64,000 nucleotides of DNA, from assembly GCA_050955105.1 (NCBI GenBank), contig JBPBQZ010000002.1:1-64000 (forward strand), in the 5' to 3' direction. This stretch comes from JBPBQZ01 sp050955105 (GTDB lineage: Bacteria; Pseudomonadota; Gammaproteobacteria; Burkholderiales; Burkholderiaceae). Positions 38,440 through 46,835 of the stretch are shown here, piece by piece. Below the pieces are notes generated by a model. The model searched no databases. It was not told the DNA's origin and saw nothing but the letters and a program-made list of their open reading frames with translations. Both the position numbers and the translations under genes were made by a program. Positions within the stretch are counted from its first letter, which is position 1. Each line of letters begins with the position of its first letter.

Positions 38440-39351
38440 ATGCACGACGACACTACCAATGCGCCGCTTACCGGCGCACCGGCCCATCGCGCCGCCGGCG
38501 ACACTCGCCTGCGGTGCGCGGCGCCGGCCAAGCTCAACCTGTTCCTGCACATTACCGGGCGCCGGGCGGATGGCTACCATGCCCTGCAAAGCGTCTTCCA
38601 GCTGATTGATTACGCCGACACACTGACGTTTTCGCTACGCGAAGACGGGCAGCTGCGGCGTACTCTCGCTATCGACGGCGTCGCCGAACAAGACGACCTG
38701 TGCATACGTGCGGCGCGCTTGCTGCAGCAATATGCGCACTGCCCGCTGGGCGTCGATATCACGCTCGACAAGGTGCTGCCGATGGGTGCCGGGCTGGGCG
38801 GCGGCAGTTCGGATGCCGCCACCACGCTGTTGGCATTGAACCGCCTGTGGCAGTTATCGCTGCCGCGCGCCACGCTGCAGCAACTGGCGCTATCGCTGGG
38901 CGCCGACGTGCCGTTTTTCGTATTTGGCCGCAACGCATTCGCTGAAGGCGTCGGTGAATCGCTGTCGGTCATCGATCTGCCGAGCCAGGTCTTCCTGGTC
39001 GTAACACCGCCCGTCCAGGTGGCTACCCACGAAATTTTTGCAGCGCGGGAATTGACACGTGATACGGAAGCCATCAAAATTACGGACTTTCTCGGGGCGG
39101 CAAATATTCACGCCTTCGGCAGAAACGACATGCAGCACGTCGTCAGCAGCCGATATCCCGAGGTAGCGCAAGTGCTCGATTGGTTCTCCGAAATCGCGCC
39201 AGCGCGAATGACAGGGTCGGGAGCAAGCGTCTTTGCCACGTTTGCCAGCCACGCGGAAGCCGAAGCAGTGCGACAATCGCTGCCCTCCGGCTGGAACGCA
39301 AAAGTGGCGGCAAGTCTGCACAGGCATCCGCTCTTCGATTTCGCGTCATAA
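38440..39351 (+). CDS. ispE: 4-diphosphocytidyl-2-C-methyl-D-erythritol kinase
   Basis: GHMP-family kinase of the MEP isoprenoid pathway, 303 residues. It has APAKLNLFLHITGRRADGYH at the N-terminus, the ATP-binding PMGAGLGGGSSDAATTLLAL near residue 115, and the C-terminal GSGASVFATF motif. An N-terminal extension of about 25 residues precedes the usual start region. It lies downstream of lolB and upstream of tRNA-Gln, the conserved beta/gammaproteobacterial order lolB-ispE-tRNA-prs. Confidence 0.96.
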   Translation: MHDDTTNAPLTGAPAHRAAGDTRLRCAAPAKLNLFLHITGRRADGYHALQSVFQLIDYADTLTFSLREDGQLRRTLAIDGVAEQDDLCIRAARLLQQYAHCPLGVDITLDKVLPMGAGLGGGSSDAATTLLALNRLWQLSLPRATLQQLALSLGADVPFFVFGRNAFAEGVGESLSVIDLPSQVFLVVTPPVQVATHEIFAARELTRDTEAIKITDFLGAANIHAFGRNDMQHVVSSRYPEVAQVLDWFSEIAPARMTGSGASVFATFASHAEAEAVRQSLPSGWNAKVAASLHRHPLFDFAS

Positions 39352-39360
39352 AAAGTTTGC

Positions 39361-39389
39361 TTCGCCGGACAGCAGTCCAAGCCGGCGAA
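39361..39389 (+). terminator. Inverted repeat between ispE and tRNA-Gln
   Basis: TTCGCCGG (39361-39368) and CCGGCGAA (39382-39389) form an 8-bp perfect stem with a 13-base loop between the ispE stop and the tRNA. No T tract follows. It may protect the ispE 3' end or mark processing of a shared ispE-tRNA transcript. Confidence 0.45.
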
Positions 39390-39404
39390 TCTGTCGATCA
39401 GTGT

Positions 39405-39481
39405 AGGGGAGTCGCCAAGTTGGTTAAGGCACCGGATTTTGATTCCGGCATTCGAAGGTTCGAGTCCTTCCTCCCCTGCCA
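39405..39481 (+). tRNA. tRNA-Gln (anticodon TTG)
   Basis: The acceptor stem AGGGGAG (39405-39411) pairs with CTCCCCT (39471-39477), followed by the discriminator G and an encoded CCA. The anticodon stem CCGGA/TCCGG encloses TTTTGAT, giving anticodon TTG for CAA codons. The T-arm GAAGG-TTCGAGT-CCTTC is intact. It lies between ispE and prs as in many proteobacteria. Confidence 0.96.
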
Positions 39482-39661
39482 GTAATTCAAACTGGCTTCG
39501 ATGTTGCGGTGTGCGCGCTCAAGCAAGTTATCCAGCCGCCCGCACTATCCAGTTTTCACAAGCGCGCGCACCGCCTTACGTCGCGGTGCCGGTCGGGCAT
39601 TGAACCCGCAGCGCTTCCCCTGTACTTCAGCTTTACTCGACAATACGCGGCGCATTGACAG

Positions 39662-40615
39662 ATGACCTACGACAGCCTGATGGTTTTCACTGGCAATGCG
39701 AATCGCGCACTTGCCGAGGATGTAGTGCGAATTCTCGGCATTCCGCTTGGCAAGTCGATGGTCAGTCGGTTTTCTGACGGCGAAATCTCGGTCGAAATCC
39801 AGGAAAACGTGCGCGGTAAAGATGTGTTCGTGCTGCAGTCGACCTGCGCGCCGACCAACGATACCTTGATGGAATTGATGATCATGGTCGATGCGCTAAA
39901 GCGTGCGTCGGCCGGTCGGATTACCGCTGCCATTCCCTACTTCGGTTATGCGCGCCAGGATCGCCGCCCGCGCTCGGCGCGCGTGGCGATTTCGGCGAAG
40001 GTGGTCGCGAACATGCTGCAGATCGCCGGCGTCGATCGCGTCGTCACGATGGACTTGCACGCCGACCAGATCCAGGGATTCTTCGATATCCCCGTCGATA
40101 ATATTTACGCCACGCCGGTGTTGCTGGGCGATCTGCGCAAGCAGAATTACGAAAATTTGCTGGTAGTGTCGCCCGACGTAGGTGGCGTAGTGCGCGCCCG
40201 TGCATTGGCCAAGCAACTCGATACCGACCTTGCCATCATCGACAAACGGCGGCCGAAAGCCAATGTGTCGGAAGTGATGAACATCATCGGTGAAGTCGAA
40301 GGCCGCACCTGCGTGATCATGGACGATATGGTCGATACCGCAGGCACGCTGTGCAAGGCTGCGCAAGTACTGAAAGAACGCGGTGCGCTGCGCGTGTTCG
40401 CCTACACCACGCATCCGGTATTGTCAGGCGGTGCCGCCACGCGCATCCAGGCGTCCGCGCTCGATGAACTGGTCGTGACCGACACGATACCGCTGGGCGC
40501 CGAAGCGCGCGGCTCGAGCAAGATCCGTCAGTTGTCGTCGGCCGGCTTGCTGGCCGAAACCTTCTCGCGTATCCGCCGTGGCGATTCGGTGATTTCGCTG
40601 TTCGCCGATAGTTGA
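39662..40615 (+). CDS. prs: Ribose-phosphate pyrophosphokinase (PRPP synthase)
   Basis: Makes PRPP from ribose-5-phosphate and ATP for nucleotides, His and Trp, 317 residues. Motifs include FSDGEISVEIQENVRGKDVF, the ATP flexible loop YFGYARQDRRPRSARV, the metal-binding DLHADQIQGFF and the PRPP loop IMDDMVDTAGTL. It is followed by a hairpin and rplY, as in other beta- and gammaproteobacteria. Confidence 0.97.
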   Translation: MTYDSLMVFTGNANRALAEDVVRILGIPLGKSMVSRFSDGEISVEIQENVRGKDVFVLQSTCAPTNDTLMELMIMVDALKRASAGRITAAIPYFGYARQDRRPRSARVAISAKVVANMLQIAGVDRVVTMDLHADQIQGFFDIPVDNIYATPVLLGDLRKQNYENLLVVSPDVGGVVRARALAKQLDTDLAIIDKRRPKANVSEVMNIIGEVEGRTCVIMDDMVDTAGTLCKAAQVLKERGALRVFAYTTHPVLSGGAATRIQASALDELVVTDTIPLGAEARGSSKIRQLSSAGLLAETFSRIRRGDSVISLFADS

Positions 40616-40658
40616 TTTTGCCTGACCGAATGCGATGCGCCCAACCGGCGCGTCGATC

Positions 40659-40682
40659 CGCGGCGCCCTGTTGGGCGCCGCG
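40659..40682 (+). terminator. Strong stem-loop between prs and rplY
   Basis: CGCGGCGCCC (40659-40668) and GGGCGCCGCG (40673-40682) make a perfect 10-bp GC stem with a four-base TGTT loop, 44 bases after the prs stop. TTGTTG follows rather than a full T run, so partial termination or RNA processing that uncouples prs from rplY is likely. Confidence 0.6.
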
Positions 40683-40770
40683 TTGTTGAACCGGAACGAG
40701 CCCCGCCCTCCTGGCGGAAAGCGAGTTTCGCAACGCTGCCTGGTCGCGGGCAGCGTCTTTGGAGAATCTC

Positions 40771-41397
40771 ATGAAAGTAGTCGCATTTGAGCGCAGCGAA
40801 CAGGGAACGGGTGCGAGCCGCCGCCTGCGCCGCGCCGGCAAGACGCCGGGTATCGTCTATGGTGCCACTTCGGCACCTCGTTCTATCGAACTGGATCACA
40901 ACGCGCTGTTCCACGCGCTGCGCAAAGAAGCTTTCCACGCTTCGATTCTCGAGCTTGAGATTGCCGGCAAAGCCGAGCAAGTGTTGTTGCGCGATGTGCA
41001 ATACCATCCGTTCAAGCCGATGATTCTTCACATCGACTTCCAGCGTGTGGATGCCAGCGTGCGCCTGCATACCAAGGTGCCGCTGCACTTCATGAATCAG
41101 GAAAACTCGCCGGCCGTGAAGCTGAACGGCGGCATCCTGATGCACGTGCTGAATGAATTGGAAATCAGCTGCTTGCCGGCCGATTTGCCGGAATTCGTCG
41201 AAGTCGACGTGGCGGCCATCGAAGTCGGTCAGTCCTTGCATGTGAAAGACATCAAGCTGCCGGCTGGCGTGGAACTCGTGCCGCATCTGGAAACGGAAAA
41301 CCCGGTGTTCCTGACGGCTGTGCAGCCGGCGGTCACCGCTTCCGACGCGGCTGAAGATGCTGCCGCCGCCGCAGGCGACGCCGCACCGGCTGCCTAA
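40771..41397 (+). CDS. rplY: 50S ribosomal protein L25 (CTC form)
   Basis: 5S rRNA-binding protein of the long L25/CTC type, 208 residues. The L25 domain (MKVVAFERSEQGTGASRRLR) is followed by the TL5-like beta domain (VPLHFMNQENSPAVKLNGG) and an Ala/Asp-rich acidic tail (about 190-208). GGAGAATCTC precedes ATG 40771. An in-frame start 12 bases earlier is less likely. Confidence 0.96.
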   Translation: MKVVAFERSEQGTGASRRLRRAGKTPGIVYGATSAPRSIELDHNALFHALRKEAFHASILELEIAGKAEQVLLRDVQYHPFKPMILHIDFQRVDASVRLHTKVPLHFMNQENSPAVKLNGGILMHVLNELEISCLPADLPEFVEVDVAAIEVGQSLHVKDIKLPAGVELVPHLETENPVFLTAVQPAVTASDAAEDAAAAAGDAAPAA

Positions 41398-41474
41398 GGT
41401 CGCCAGATCGACGCGCGTCGAGCGCATGCAGGCCTTCTCGCAACGCGGACCTGATTGCTTCGATGAACGTCTGA

Positions 41475-41509
41475 AAACCCGCCGAGGCCTCGCCCCGGCG
41501 GGTTTTTTT
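41475..41509 (+). terminator. Intrinsic terminator after rplY
   Basis: AAACCCGCCG (41475-41484) pairs with CGGCGGGTTT (41496-41505) around an 11-base loop and runs into seven T. It should end the prs-rplY transcript before pth. Confidence 0.9.
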
Positions 41510-41571
41510 ATATGCTTCGGGGTGTACGCGAGCAGCAAGTCTGGCGCGCAGCCTGAACAGGACAGTAAGCA

Positions 41572-42183
41572 ATGATCAAAGCAATCGTCGGCCTCGGGAA
41601 TCCCGGCGCTGAATATGCGGCAACTCGGCACAACGCCGGGTTCTGGTTCGTCGACGCGCTGGCGCAGCAAGGCGGCGTCACCCTGCGCATGGAGTCGCGC
41701 TTTCATGGTTTTGCGGGACGGGCGAGATTGTTCGGCGAAGAAGTCTGGCTGCTGCAGCCGCAGACTTTCATGAATCGCTCAGGCCTGTCGGTGGTAGCAC
41801 TGGCTGCCTTTTATAAAATCTTGCCGGACGCCATCCTGGTCGCGCACGACGAGCTCGACCTGCCGCCCGGCGCGGCGAAGCTGAAGCGCGGTGGCGGCAG
41901 CGGCGGCCACAACGGCTTGAAGGACATCTCCGCGCATCTGTCGACGCAAGACTATTGGCGACTACGGCTGGGTATCGGACACCCGCGTGACCGTGCGGCG
42001 GCGGCAAGCGATGGCGCGCCGTCGAATCGCACTTTCGACGTGGCGAATTTCGTCCTGAAACCCCCTTCCGGTGCCGAACAAAAAGCCATCGACGGCGCGC
42101 TCGAGCGCAGCGTGGACGTAGTGAAAATGATGGTAAGCGGGGAAATGGAACGCGCGATGATGACCTTGCACAGCGGCAAGTAA
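41572..42183 (+). CDS. pth: Peptidyl-tRNA hydrolase
   Basis: Recycles peptidyl-tRNA released during translation, 203 residues. It begins MIKAIVGLGNPGAEYAATRH with catalytic His20 in TRHNAGF, and carries LLQPQTFMNRSG, VAHDELDLPPG and KRGGGSGGHNGLKDI. GGACAG lies just upstream of ATG 41572. It sits after rplY as expected for this lineage. Confidence 0.97.
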   Translation: MIKAIVGLGNPGAEYAATRHNAGFWFVDALAQQGGVTLRMESRFHGFAGRARLFGEEVWLLQPQTFMNRSGLSVVALAAFYKILPDAILVAHDELDLPPGAAKLKRGGGSGGHNGLKDISAHLSTQDYWRLRLGIGHPRDRAAAASDGAPSNRTFDVANFVLKPPSGAEQKAIDGALERSVDVVKMMVSGEMERAMMTLHSGK

Positions 42184-42227
42184 GCGTTTTCGGCGGAGTG
42201 GCGCCGTCGGACGTGCGGACCGGCTGA

Positions 42228-42506
42228 CTATCGAGCGCGGTTTTTCGCGCTCACCGCACTCTGAAGCATCAGATGCTGGTACTTCGTCAGCAATTGTTGC
42301 TCGGTTTCCACGTGCTCCGGATCGAGCGGAATGCAATCGACCGGACATACCTGCTGACATTGCGGCTCATCGAAGTGGCCGACACATTGCGTGCATTTCG
42401 ATGGATCGATTACGTAAATCTCGATGCCCATCGATATCGCGTCGTTCGGGCACTCGGGCTCGCACACGTCGCAGTTGATACATTCGTCGGTAATCTTCAG
42501 TGCCAT
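42228..42506 (-). CDS. YfhL-type 2[4Fe-4S] ferredoxin
   Basis: A 92-residue dicluster ferredoxin. Cysteine motifs are CINCDVCEPECP and the expanded second motif CTQCVGHFDEPQCQQVCP, the Alvin/YfhL type with an insert between the second-cluster ligands. A short polar C-terminal extension follows. It is next to coaD on the same strand, a frequent betaproteobacterial pairing. Electron-transfer partner unknown. Confidence 0.93.
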   Translation of the reverse strand: MALKITDECINCDVCEPECPNDAISMGIEIYVIDPSKCTQCVGHFDEPQCQQVCPVDCIPLDPEHVETEQQLLTKYQHLMLQSAVSAKNRAR

Positions 42507-42594
42507 GGTCGCTTGCCGCGCGAATGCCGCGGCAGCCTCGTTGGGCTAAGCGCCGCGGGGGAATAGATCCCGGCACGACGCCGATTGCAATCCG

Positions 42595-43080
42595 TCAGGG
42601 AGTTTTCGCAGACTTGGACATAAGCCGCTTTTCGACGGAGGGAAATACGAACTTACTCACATCGCCGCCGAAGTGCGCGATCTCACGCACGATGGTGCCC
42701 GAAATGAACTGGTACTGATCGGACGGTGTCATGAACATGGTTTCGACATCAGGCAGCAAATAGCGGTTCATACCGGCCATCTGAAACTCGTATTCGAAGT
42801 CGGACACCGCGCGCAGGCCGCGCACGATAACGCGCGCGTTTGCGCTGCGTACGAAATCCTTGAGCAGACCCGAGAAGCTTTCGACACGCACGTTCGGATA
42901 GTGACCCAATACTTCGCGGGCAATTTCCACCCGTTCGTCCAGCGTGAAGAGCGGTTTCTTGTTGCGGCTGTCGGCAACGCCGACGACCAGCGTATCGAAA
43001 ATACTGGATGCCCGCCTGACGAGGTCTTCATGCCCTCGAGTGAGCGGATCGAAGGTGCCCGGATAGACCGCCGTTACCAT
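42595..43080 (-). CDS. coaD: Phosphopantetheine adenylyltransferase
   Basis: Fourth step of coenzyme A synthesis, 161 residues. The N-terminal nucleotidyltransferase motif is YPGTFDPLTRGHEDLV and the C-terminal ISGTIVREIAHFGGDV region is conserved, as is FVRSANARVIVRGLRAVSDF as two blocks. It lies between the ferredoxin and rsmD genes, all on the minus strand. Confidence 0.97.
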   Translation of the reverse strand: MVTAVYPGTFDPLTRGHEDLVRRASSIFDTLVVGVADSRNKKPLFTLDERVEIAREVLGHYPNVRVESFSGLLKDFVRSANARVIVRGLRAVSDFEYEFQMAGMNRYLLPDVETMFMTPSDQYQFISGTIVREIAHFGGDVSKFVFPSVEKRLMSKSAKTP

Positions 43081-43140
43081 ATGGTTCTCCTCTCAGTCGC
43101 GAATGTCCGGTGGTGGTCCACCGTGGAAATCGACAGCGCA

Positions 43141-43833
43141 TTATTCCCTATTTTCGCGACGCAGCAAATGAAAACACACGGCGCCGGCTTTGCCCTGCCG
43201 ATCGATCCGCCAGCCGCGTGGACAAGCCAGCAAGGATGCCGCTGGAGCACCGCCGACGGCTTGCGCCTCGACCGCTGAAAGGCCGGCCGCACCATTCGAT
43301 TCGATCAGTGGCAGCGAGCTTTCCACGTAAATGACGCCATTCGCCGTCATCAGCCGGTCCGCCAGCGGCAAAGCAGCCGCCAGCAAATCGCTGCCGAACG
43401 GCGGGTCGAGAAACAACAGATCGATACTGCCGGCAGGCCAGGATGCGGCGATACGCAGCGCGTCGCCTTCGACCACTTCCAGGTTCAAAGCCGCGAGCCG
43501 TGTGCGATTGTCGAGCAGTTGCGCGGCGACCCGACGGTTTCTCTCTACCAGCACCACTTGTGCCGCGCCGCGCGACGCCGCTTCAAAGCCCAGCGCGCCG
43601 CTGCCGGCGAACAAATCGAGGCAGCGATAACCATCGAGTCGTTGGCCCAGCCAGTTGAAGAGTGTTTCACGAACACGGTCGGAGGTAGGTCGCAAGCCCT
43701 CGGCGTCCAGCACCGGTAGCCGCGTACGGCGCCACAGGCCAGCGATGATGCGCACTTCGCTGGGCGGCCGGCGAGCACCCGCGCCACGCGCGGCAGCAGT
43801 TGGGCGGCGATTCGGGGTAGTCGGCGAACGCAT
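43141..43833 (-). CDS. rsmD: 16S rRNA (guanine-966-N2)-methyltransferase
   Basis: SAM-dependent methylase of G966 in 16S rRNA, about 230 residues. It has the SAM site CLDLFAGSGALGFEAASRG and the catalytic DPPF (LLFLDPPFGSDLL). The conserved RIIAGLWRRTRLPVLD precedes LRPTSDRVRETLFNWL. The ATG at 43833 follows GAAG; a TTG codon two triplets earlier is not needed. It is divergent from ftsY. Confidence 0.95.
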   Translation of the reverse strand: MRSPTTPNRRPTAAARGAGARRPPSEVRIIAGLWRRTRLPVLDAEGLRPTSDRVRETLFNWLGQRLDGYRCLDLFAGSGALGFEAASRGAAQVVLVERNRRVAAQLLDNRTRLAALNLEVVEGDALRIAASWPAGSIDLLFLDPPFGSDLLAAALPLADRLMTANGVIYVESSLPLIESNGAAGLSAVEAQAVGGAPAASLLACPRGWRIDRQGKAGAVCFHLLRRENRE

Positions 43834-44061
43834 CTTCAATAATAGGCTGGGGACGGGAAAATCGTGCGTACCTTAGCATAGTCGGCGTTAGCCGCAGAAC
43901 GCCCCTGCTAGAATATCGGCTCGCATCGCCGCAGGGAGCGCCAAGCGCTTCCCAACAAGCCACCTTCCCTCGCCGACGCCGATCTGCCGGGGCCATCTCC
44001 CGGATTCACGACGCGGCGCCAGTCGCTTTCGCTGGTCGCCTTGCGACCCCGACATACGAAA

Positions 44062-45360
44062 ATGTTTAGCTTTTTCAAAAAATTCCGCGGCGGACGCGAG
44101 TCAGCCCCCACTGAAAATCCAGCCGAAAGCACGCTTCCGGATGTCCCCGAAATACCCGCAACACCGGAAAGTCCGCTCGAAGCGTCGACGCCTCTGGTAG
44201 GCCTGCGTCCGCAAATCGAGTCCAACGATGCAGCGATCGATCCGCCCGCGGTGGAATTGCCGCTGGCCGAGCCGCTGCCGATGACGGGGCTTACTCAATT
44301 GCGGCCGTTCGAGGCGCCTGCGCCTGCGCCTGCGCCGGCGCCTGCGTCGCCCGAGCCAGAGGCCGAACCGGCGCTTTCGTTCGATGCCGATGCCACCTCC
44401 CCGCCGCAAGACGACCTGAGCGATTACGAGATCGTGCCGCCCCCGCCGACGGAACCCGCCGCGCGCCGCTCGTGGATGACCCGCCTAAAGTCGGGGCTCG
44501 CCAAAACCGGTTCCGGACTCAGCGGCATCTTCATTGGCGTTAAAGTCGATGAGGCGCTTTTCGAAGACTTGGAAACCGCCCTGCTGATGTCCGACGCGGG
44601 CGTGGATGCCACCGAATATTTGCTGCGGGCATTGCGTGAAAAGGTCAGGTCCGAACGCTTGGGCGAGGCCTCGCAGGTCAAGGCCGCCCTCAAGGAATTG
44701 CTGATCGAATTGCTGATACCCCTCGAAAAGTCCTTGATACTCGGCCGTACCCAGCCCTTGGTCATGATGATTGCCGGCGTCAACGGCGCCGGCAAGACCA
44801 CCAGCATCGGCAAGCTGGCCAAACATCTGCAAAGCTACGGTCAATCGGTGCTGCTCGCCGCTGGCGACACCTTCCGCGCCGCCGCGCGCGAACAACTGAC
44901 CATCTGGGGCGAGCGCAACAACGTCACGGTCGTGGCAAGTGACGGCGCCGATCCGGCCGCAGTGATCTTCGATGCGGTGGGCGCGGCGCGCGCCCGCAAG
45001 ATCGACGTGTTGATGGCTGACACCGCCGGACGGCTGCCCAGCCAACTCCACCTGATGGAAGAGTTGAAAAAGGTCAAACGCGTGGTGGGGAAAGCCGCCG
45101 AGGGCGCGCCGCATGAAATCCTACTGGTGATCGACGCCAATACCGGGCAAAACGCGTTGGCCCAGGTCAAGGCTTTCGACGATGCGCTCGGCCTTACTGG
45201 CCTGATCGTCACCAAGCTGGACGGCACTGCCAAAGGCGGCATTCTGGCGGCAATCGCCCGTCAGCGACCGGTACCCGTGTACTTCATCGGCGTGGGCGAG
45301 CAGGTCGATGATCTGCAGCCCTTTTCGGCGCGGGAATTCGCCAGCGCGTTGCTGGATTAG
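44062..45360 (+). CDS. ftsY: Signal recognition particle receptor FtsY
   Basis: SRP GTPase that docks ribosomes at the Sec translocon, 432 residues. The N-terminal A region (about 1-140) is acidic and Pro/Ala-rich with an AP repeat. The NG domain follows: G1 GVNGAGKTTSIGKLA, DTFRAAAREQL, G3 ADTAGRLPSQ, G4 TKLDGTAKGG. ATG 44062 begins the membrane-binding MFSFFKKFRGG. A longer frame from 44041 is unlikely. Confidence 0.97.
   Translation: MFSFFKKFRGGRESAPTENPAESTLPDVPEIPATPESPLEASTPLVGLRPQIESNDAAIDPPAVELPLAEPLPMTGLTQLRPFEAPAPAPAPAPASPEPEAEPALSFDADATSPPQDDLSDYEIVPPPPTEPAARRSWMTRLKSGLAKTGSGLSGIFIGVKVDEALFEDLETALLMSDAGVDATEYLLRALREKVRSERLGEASQVKAALKELLIELLIPLEKSLILGRTQPLVMMIAGVNGAGKTTSIGKLAKHLQSYGQSVLLAAGDTFRAAAREQLTIWGERNNVTVVASDGADPAAVIFDAVGAARARKIDVLMADTAGRLPSQLHLMEELKKVKRVVGKAAEGAPHEILLVIDANTGQNALAQVKAFDDALGLTGLIVTKLDGTAKGGILAAIARQRPVPVYFIGVGEQVDDLQPFSAREFASALLD
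44314..44343 (+). repeat. Hexanucleotide repeat inside ftsY
   Basis: Five tandem hexamers (GCGCCT x3, GCGCCG, GCGCCT) encode an Ala-Pro run in the unstructured A domain of FtsY. Six-base units keep the frame, so copy number may vary without harm. Confidence 0.8.
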
Positions 45361-45376
45361 CGTAGCGGGAGCTCGC

Positions 45377-46339
45377 ATGACTGACACCCGTTTTTCCTGC
45401 TCCGCGTTCATCAAGGAAATCGGCCGCGGCGCGAATGGCGCACGCGCGCTGTCGCGCGCCGACGCCCAGGCACTGTATTCGGCAATGCTCGATGGCCGCG
45501 TCGGCGACGTCGAACTCGGTGCCGTGCTCATGGCGTATCGCATAAAAGGCGAAACTGCGGAAGAACTGGCCGGCATGTTGAGCGCCGCACAGGCAACGCT
45601 CGAGCCGATTCAGCTACCGGCCGACAGCTCGCTGCCGGTGGTCATTCCCAGCTACAACGGCGCGCGCAAACAGGCGAATCTAGTGCCGCTGCTGGCCTCG
45701 ATGCTCGCGCGCGAAGGCATCCCGGTGCTGGTGCACGGCGTCACCACCGATCCGGGACGCGTCACCAGCGCCGAAATCTTTGCACAACTCGGGGTTCAGC
45801 CGGCCACGTCGATGCCCGAGATCACCGACTCGCTGGCACGTACACGACTCGCGTTCGCGCCGATTGAAGTGCTGTCAGCACCGCTCGCACGCCTGCTGGC
45901 ATTGCGGCGAACCATGGGCGTGCGCAACTCCACGCATACTTTGGTCAAGCTGTTGCAGCCGTTCCGCGGCGCCGCGCTGCGGCTGGTCAACTACACGCAT
46001 CCGCCGTATCGGGAAGCGCTGCTGTCGCTCTTCGAACGCTTCCCCGACGAGCCGGTGGGTGCGCTGCTGGCGCGCGGCACCGAAGGCGAGGCAGTGGCCG
46101 ATACGCGCCGCCAGGTGCAGGTAGATTGGGTGCGTTCGGGCGGCGCCGAAATCCTCACCGCCGCATCGCGACGCCCGGCCGATGCGCCGGAAATCGAGCT
46201 GCCGACGGCGCGCGACGCGGGTCCTACGGCGAGCTGGATCAACGACGCGCTCGATGAACGCGTGGCAACTCCCGAAGCTCTGGTGCTGCAGGTCCGCATG
46301 ATTCGCGAAGTACTGGAGCGCGCCGCCGCCCGGCATTGA
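45377..46339 (+). CDS. ybiB: DNA-binding protein YbiB (TrpD2 family)
   Basis: A 320-residue homologue of anthranilate phosphoribosyltransferase that has lost the TrpD active site; E. coli YbiB binds nucleic acid nonspecifically and is SOS-linked. The fold is recognisable from GELELGAVL-type wording here as VELGAVLMAYRIKGETAEEL, the HGVTTDPGRVTS loop and RRTMGVRNSTHTLVKLL. ATG 45377 has GGGAG upstream. It follows ftsY by 16 bases. Confidence 0.9.
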   Translation: MTDTRFSCSAFIKEIGRGANGARALSRADAQALYSAMLDGRVGDVELGAVLMAYRIKGETAEELAGMLSAAQATLEPIQLPADSSLPVVIPSYNGARKQANLVPLLASMLAREGIPVLVHGVTTDPGRVTSAEIFAQLGVQPATSMPEITDSLARTRLAFAPIEVLSAPLARLLALRRTMGVRNSTHTLVKLLQPFRGAALRLVNYTHPPYREALLSLFERFPDEPVGALLARGTEGEAVADTRRQVQVDWVRSGGAEILTAASRRPADAPEIELPTARDAGPTASWINDALDERVATPEALVLQVRMIREVLERAAARH

Positions 46340-46416
46340 CGTTTCTCTCGAGCGAGGTCGGCCACGCACTGCAGCATTTGCTTACATTGTGACGTCCGAT
46401 TTAGCGCCGACAGCGT

Positions 46417-46445
46417 TTGACAAGCCTTATTTCGCCATCTATATT
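46417..46445 (+). promoter_or_regulatory. Near-consensus sigma-70 promoter of the leuA leader
   Basis: TTGACA at 46417-46422 and TATATT at 46440-46445 are separated by exactly 17 bases. This is the best promoter match I see in the window. Transcription should begin about 46452, essentially at the ATG of the leader reading frame. Confidence 0.85.
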
Positions 46446-46452
46446 CAGACGC

Positions 46453-46524
46453 ATGCCTTACATCTGTTTTCCCGCCCTTCTTGATGCGCGACTATCGCGG
46501 TCGCTACGCCTGGCTCTAGCCTAG
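46453..46524 (+). CDS. Putative leucine leader peptide (attenuator) for leuA
   Basis: A 23-codon reading frame, MPYICFPALLDARLSRSLRL with ALA after it, then TAG. Six of 23 residues are leucine, using CTT, CTT, CTA, CTA, CTG, CTA; CTA and CTT are the less favoured leucine codons in GC-rich genomes like this one. It starts within a base or so of the predicted transcription start, so translation would be leaderless. Position, codon choice and downstream repeats fit a ribosome-stalling sensor of charged tRNA-Leu controlling 2-isopropylmalate synthase. It was found by reading the leader, not by homology. Confidence 0.65.
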   Translation: MPYICFPALLDARLSRSLRLALA

Positions 46525-46537
46525 GCATTTGCCGGCG

Positions 46538-46582
46538 CGCTCGTTCAGCCGCGCTATCGAGCGAAACTGCTCACCTTTTCTT
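46538..46582 (+). promoter_or_regulatory. Alternative hairpins after the leu leader peptide
   Basis: CGCTCG (46538-46543) can pair with CGAGCG (46558-46563). The same GAGC (46559-46562) can instead pair with GCTC (46569-46572), followed by CCTTTTCTT. The pairings are mutually exclusive, as in an antiterminator/terminator switch. The second stem is only 4 bp by eye, so terminator strength is uncertain. Confidence 0.4.
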
Positions 46583-46835
46583 CCGTAGTACGAGTTCCCG
46601 AAAGTTCACTGCATGATTTTCTTGCGCGTCGTCATCGATGGCACGTGAGCCGGAAAAATCTCGATGCAAATCGCCTTCGTTTTACCTTCCATCGTCGCCG
46701 GTTCGCTGGTGTTCAGCATGATGTATTCGCGCGCTCGTGCCCTGCTACCGCTAAAGATCGGTCGCCGGGCCACGATCTTGGCAGCCCGTCGGCCAACCTC
46801 GCCATATTCTTCAGATCAATTCAGCGAGAACCGAA

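Larger units (their letters stand above)
46340..46835 (+). other. Long leuA upstream region
   Basis: These 496 bases between ybiB and leuA hold a strong promoter (46417-46445), a short leucine-rich reading frame (46453-46524) and several overlapping inverted repeats (46538-46582). A further 250 bases up to the leuA ATG show nothing I can name with confidence. The mRNA leader would be about 384 bases. Confidence 0.75.

Noticed and set aside
43834..44061. Possible missing gene between rsmD and ftsY
   Set aside because: Relatives often carry an M16 peptidase gene nearby, but this 228-base gap has no coding remnant, so I only note the shorter spacing.
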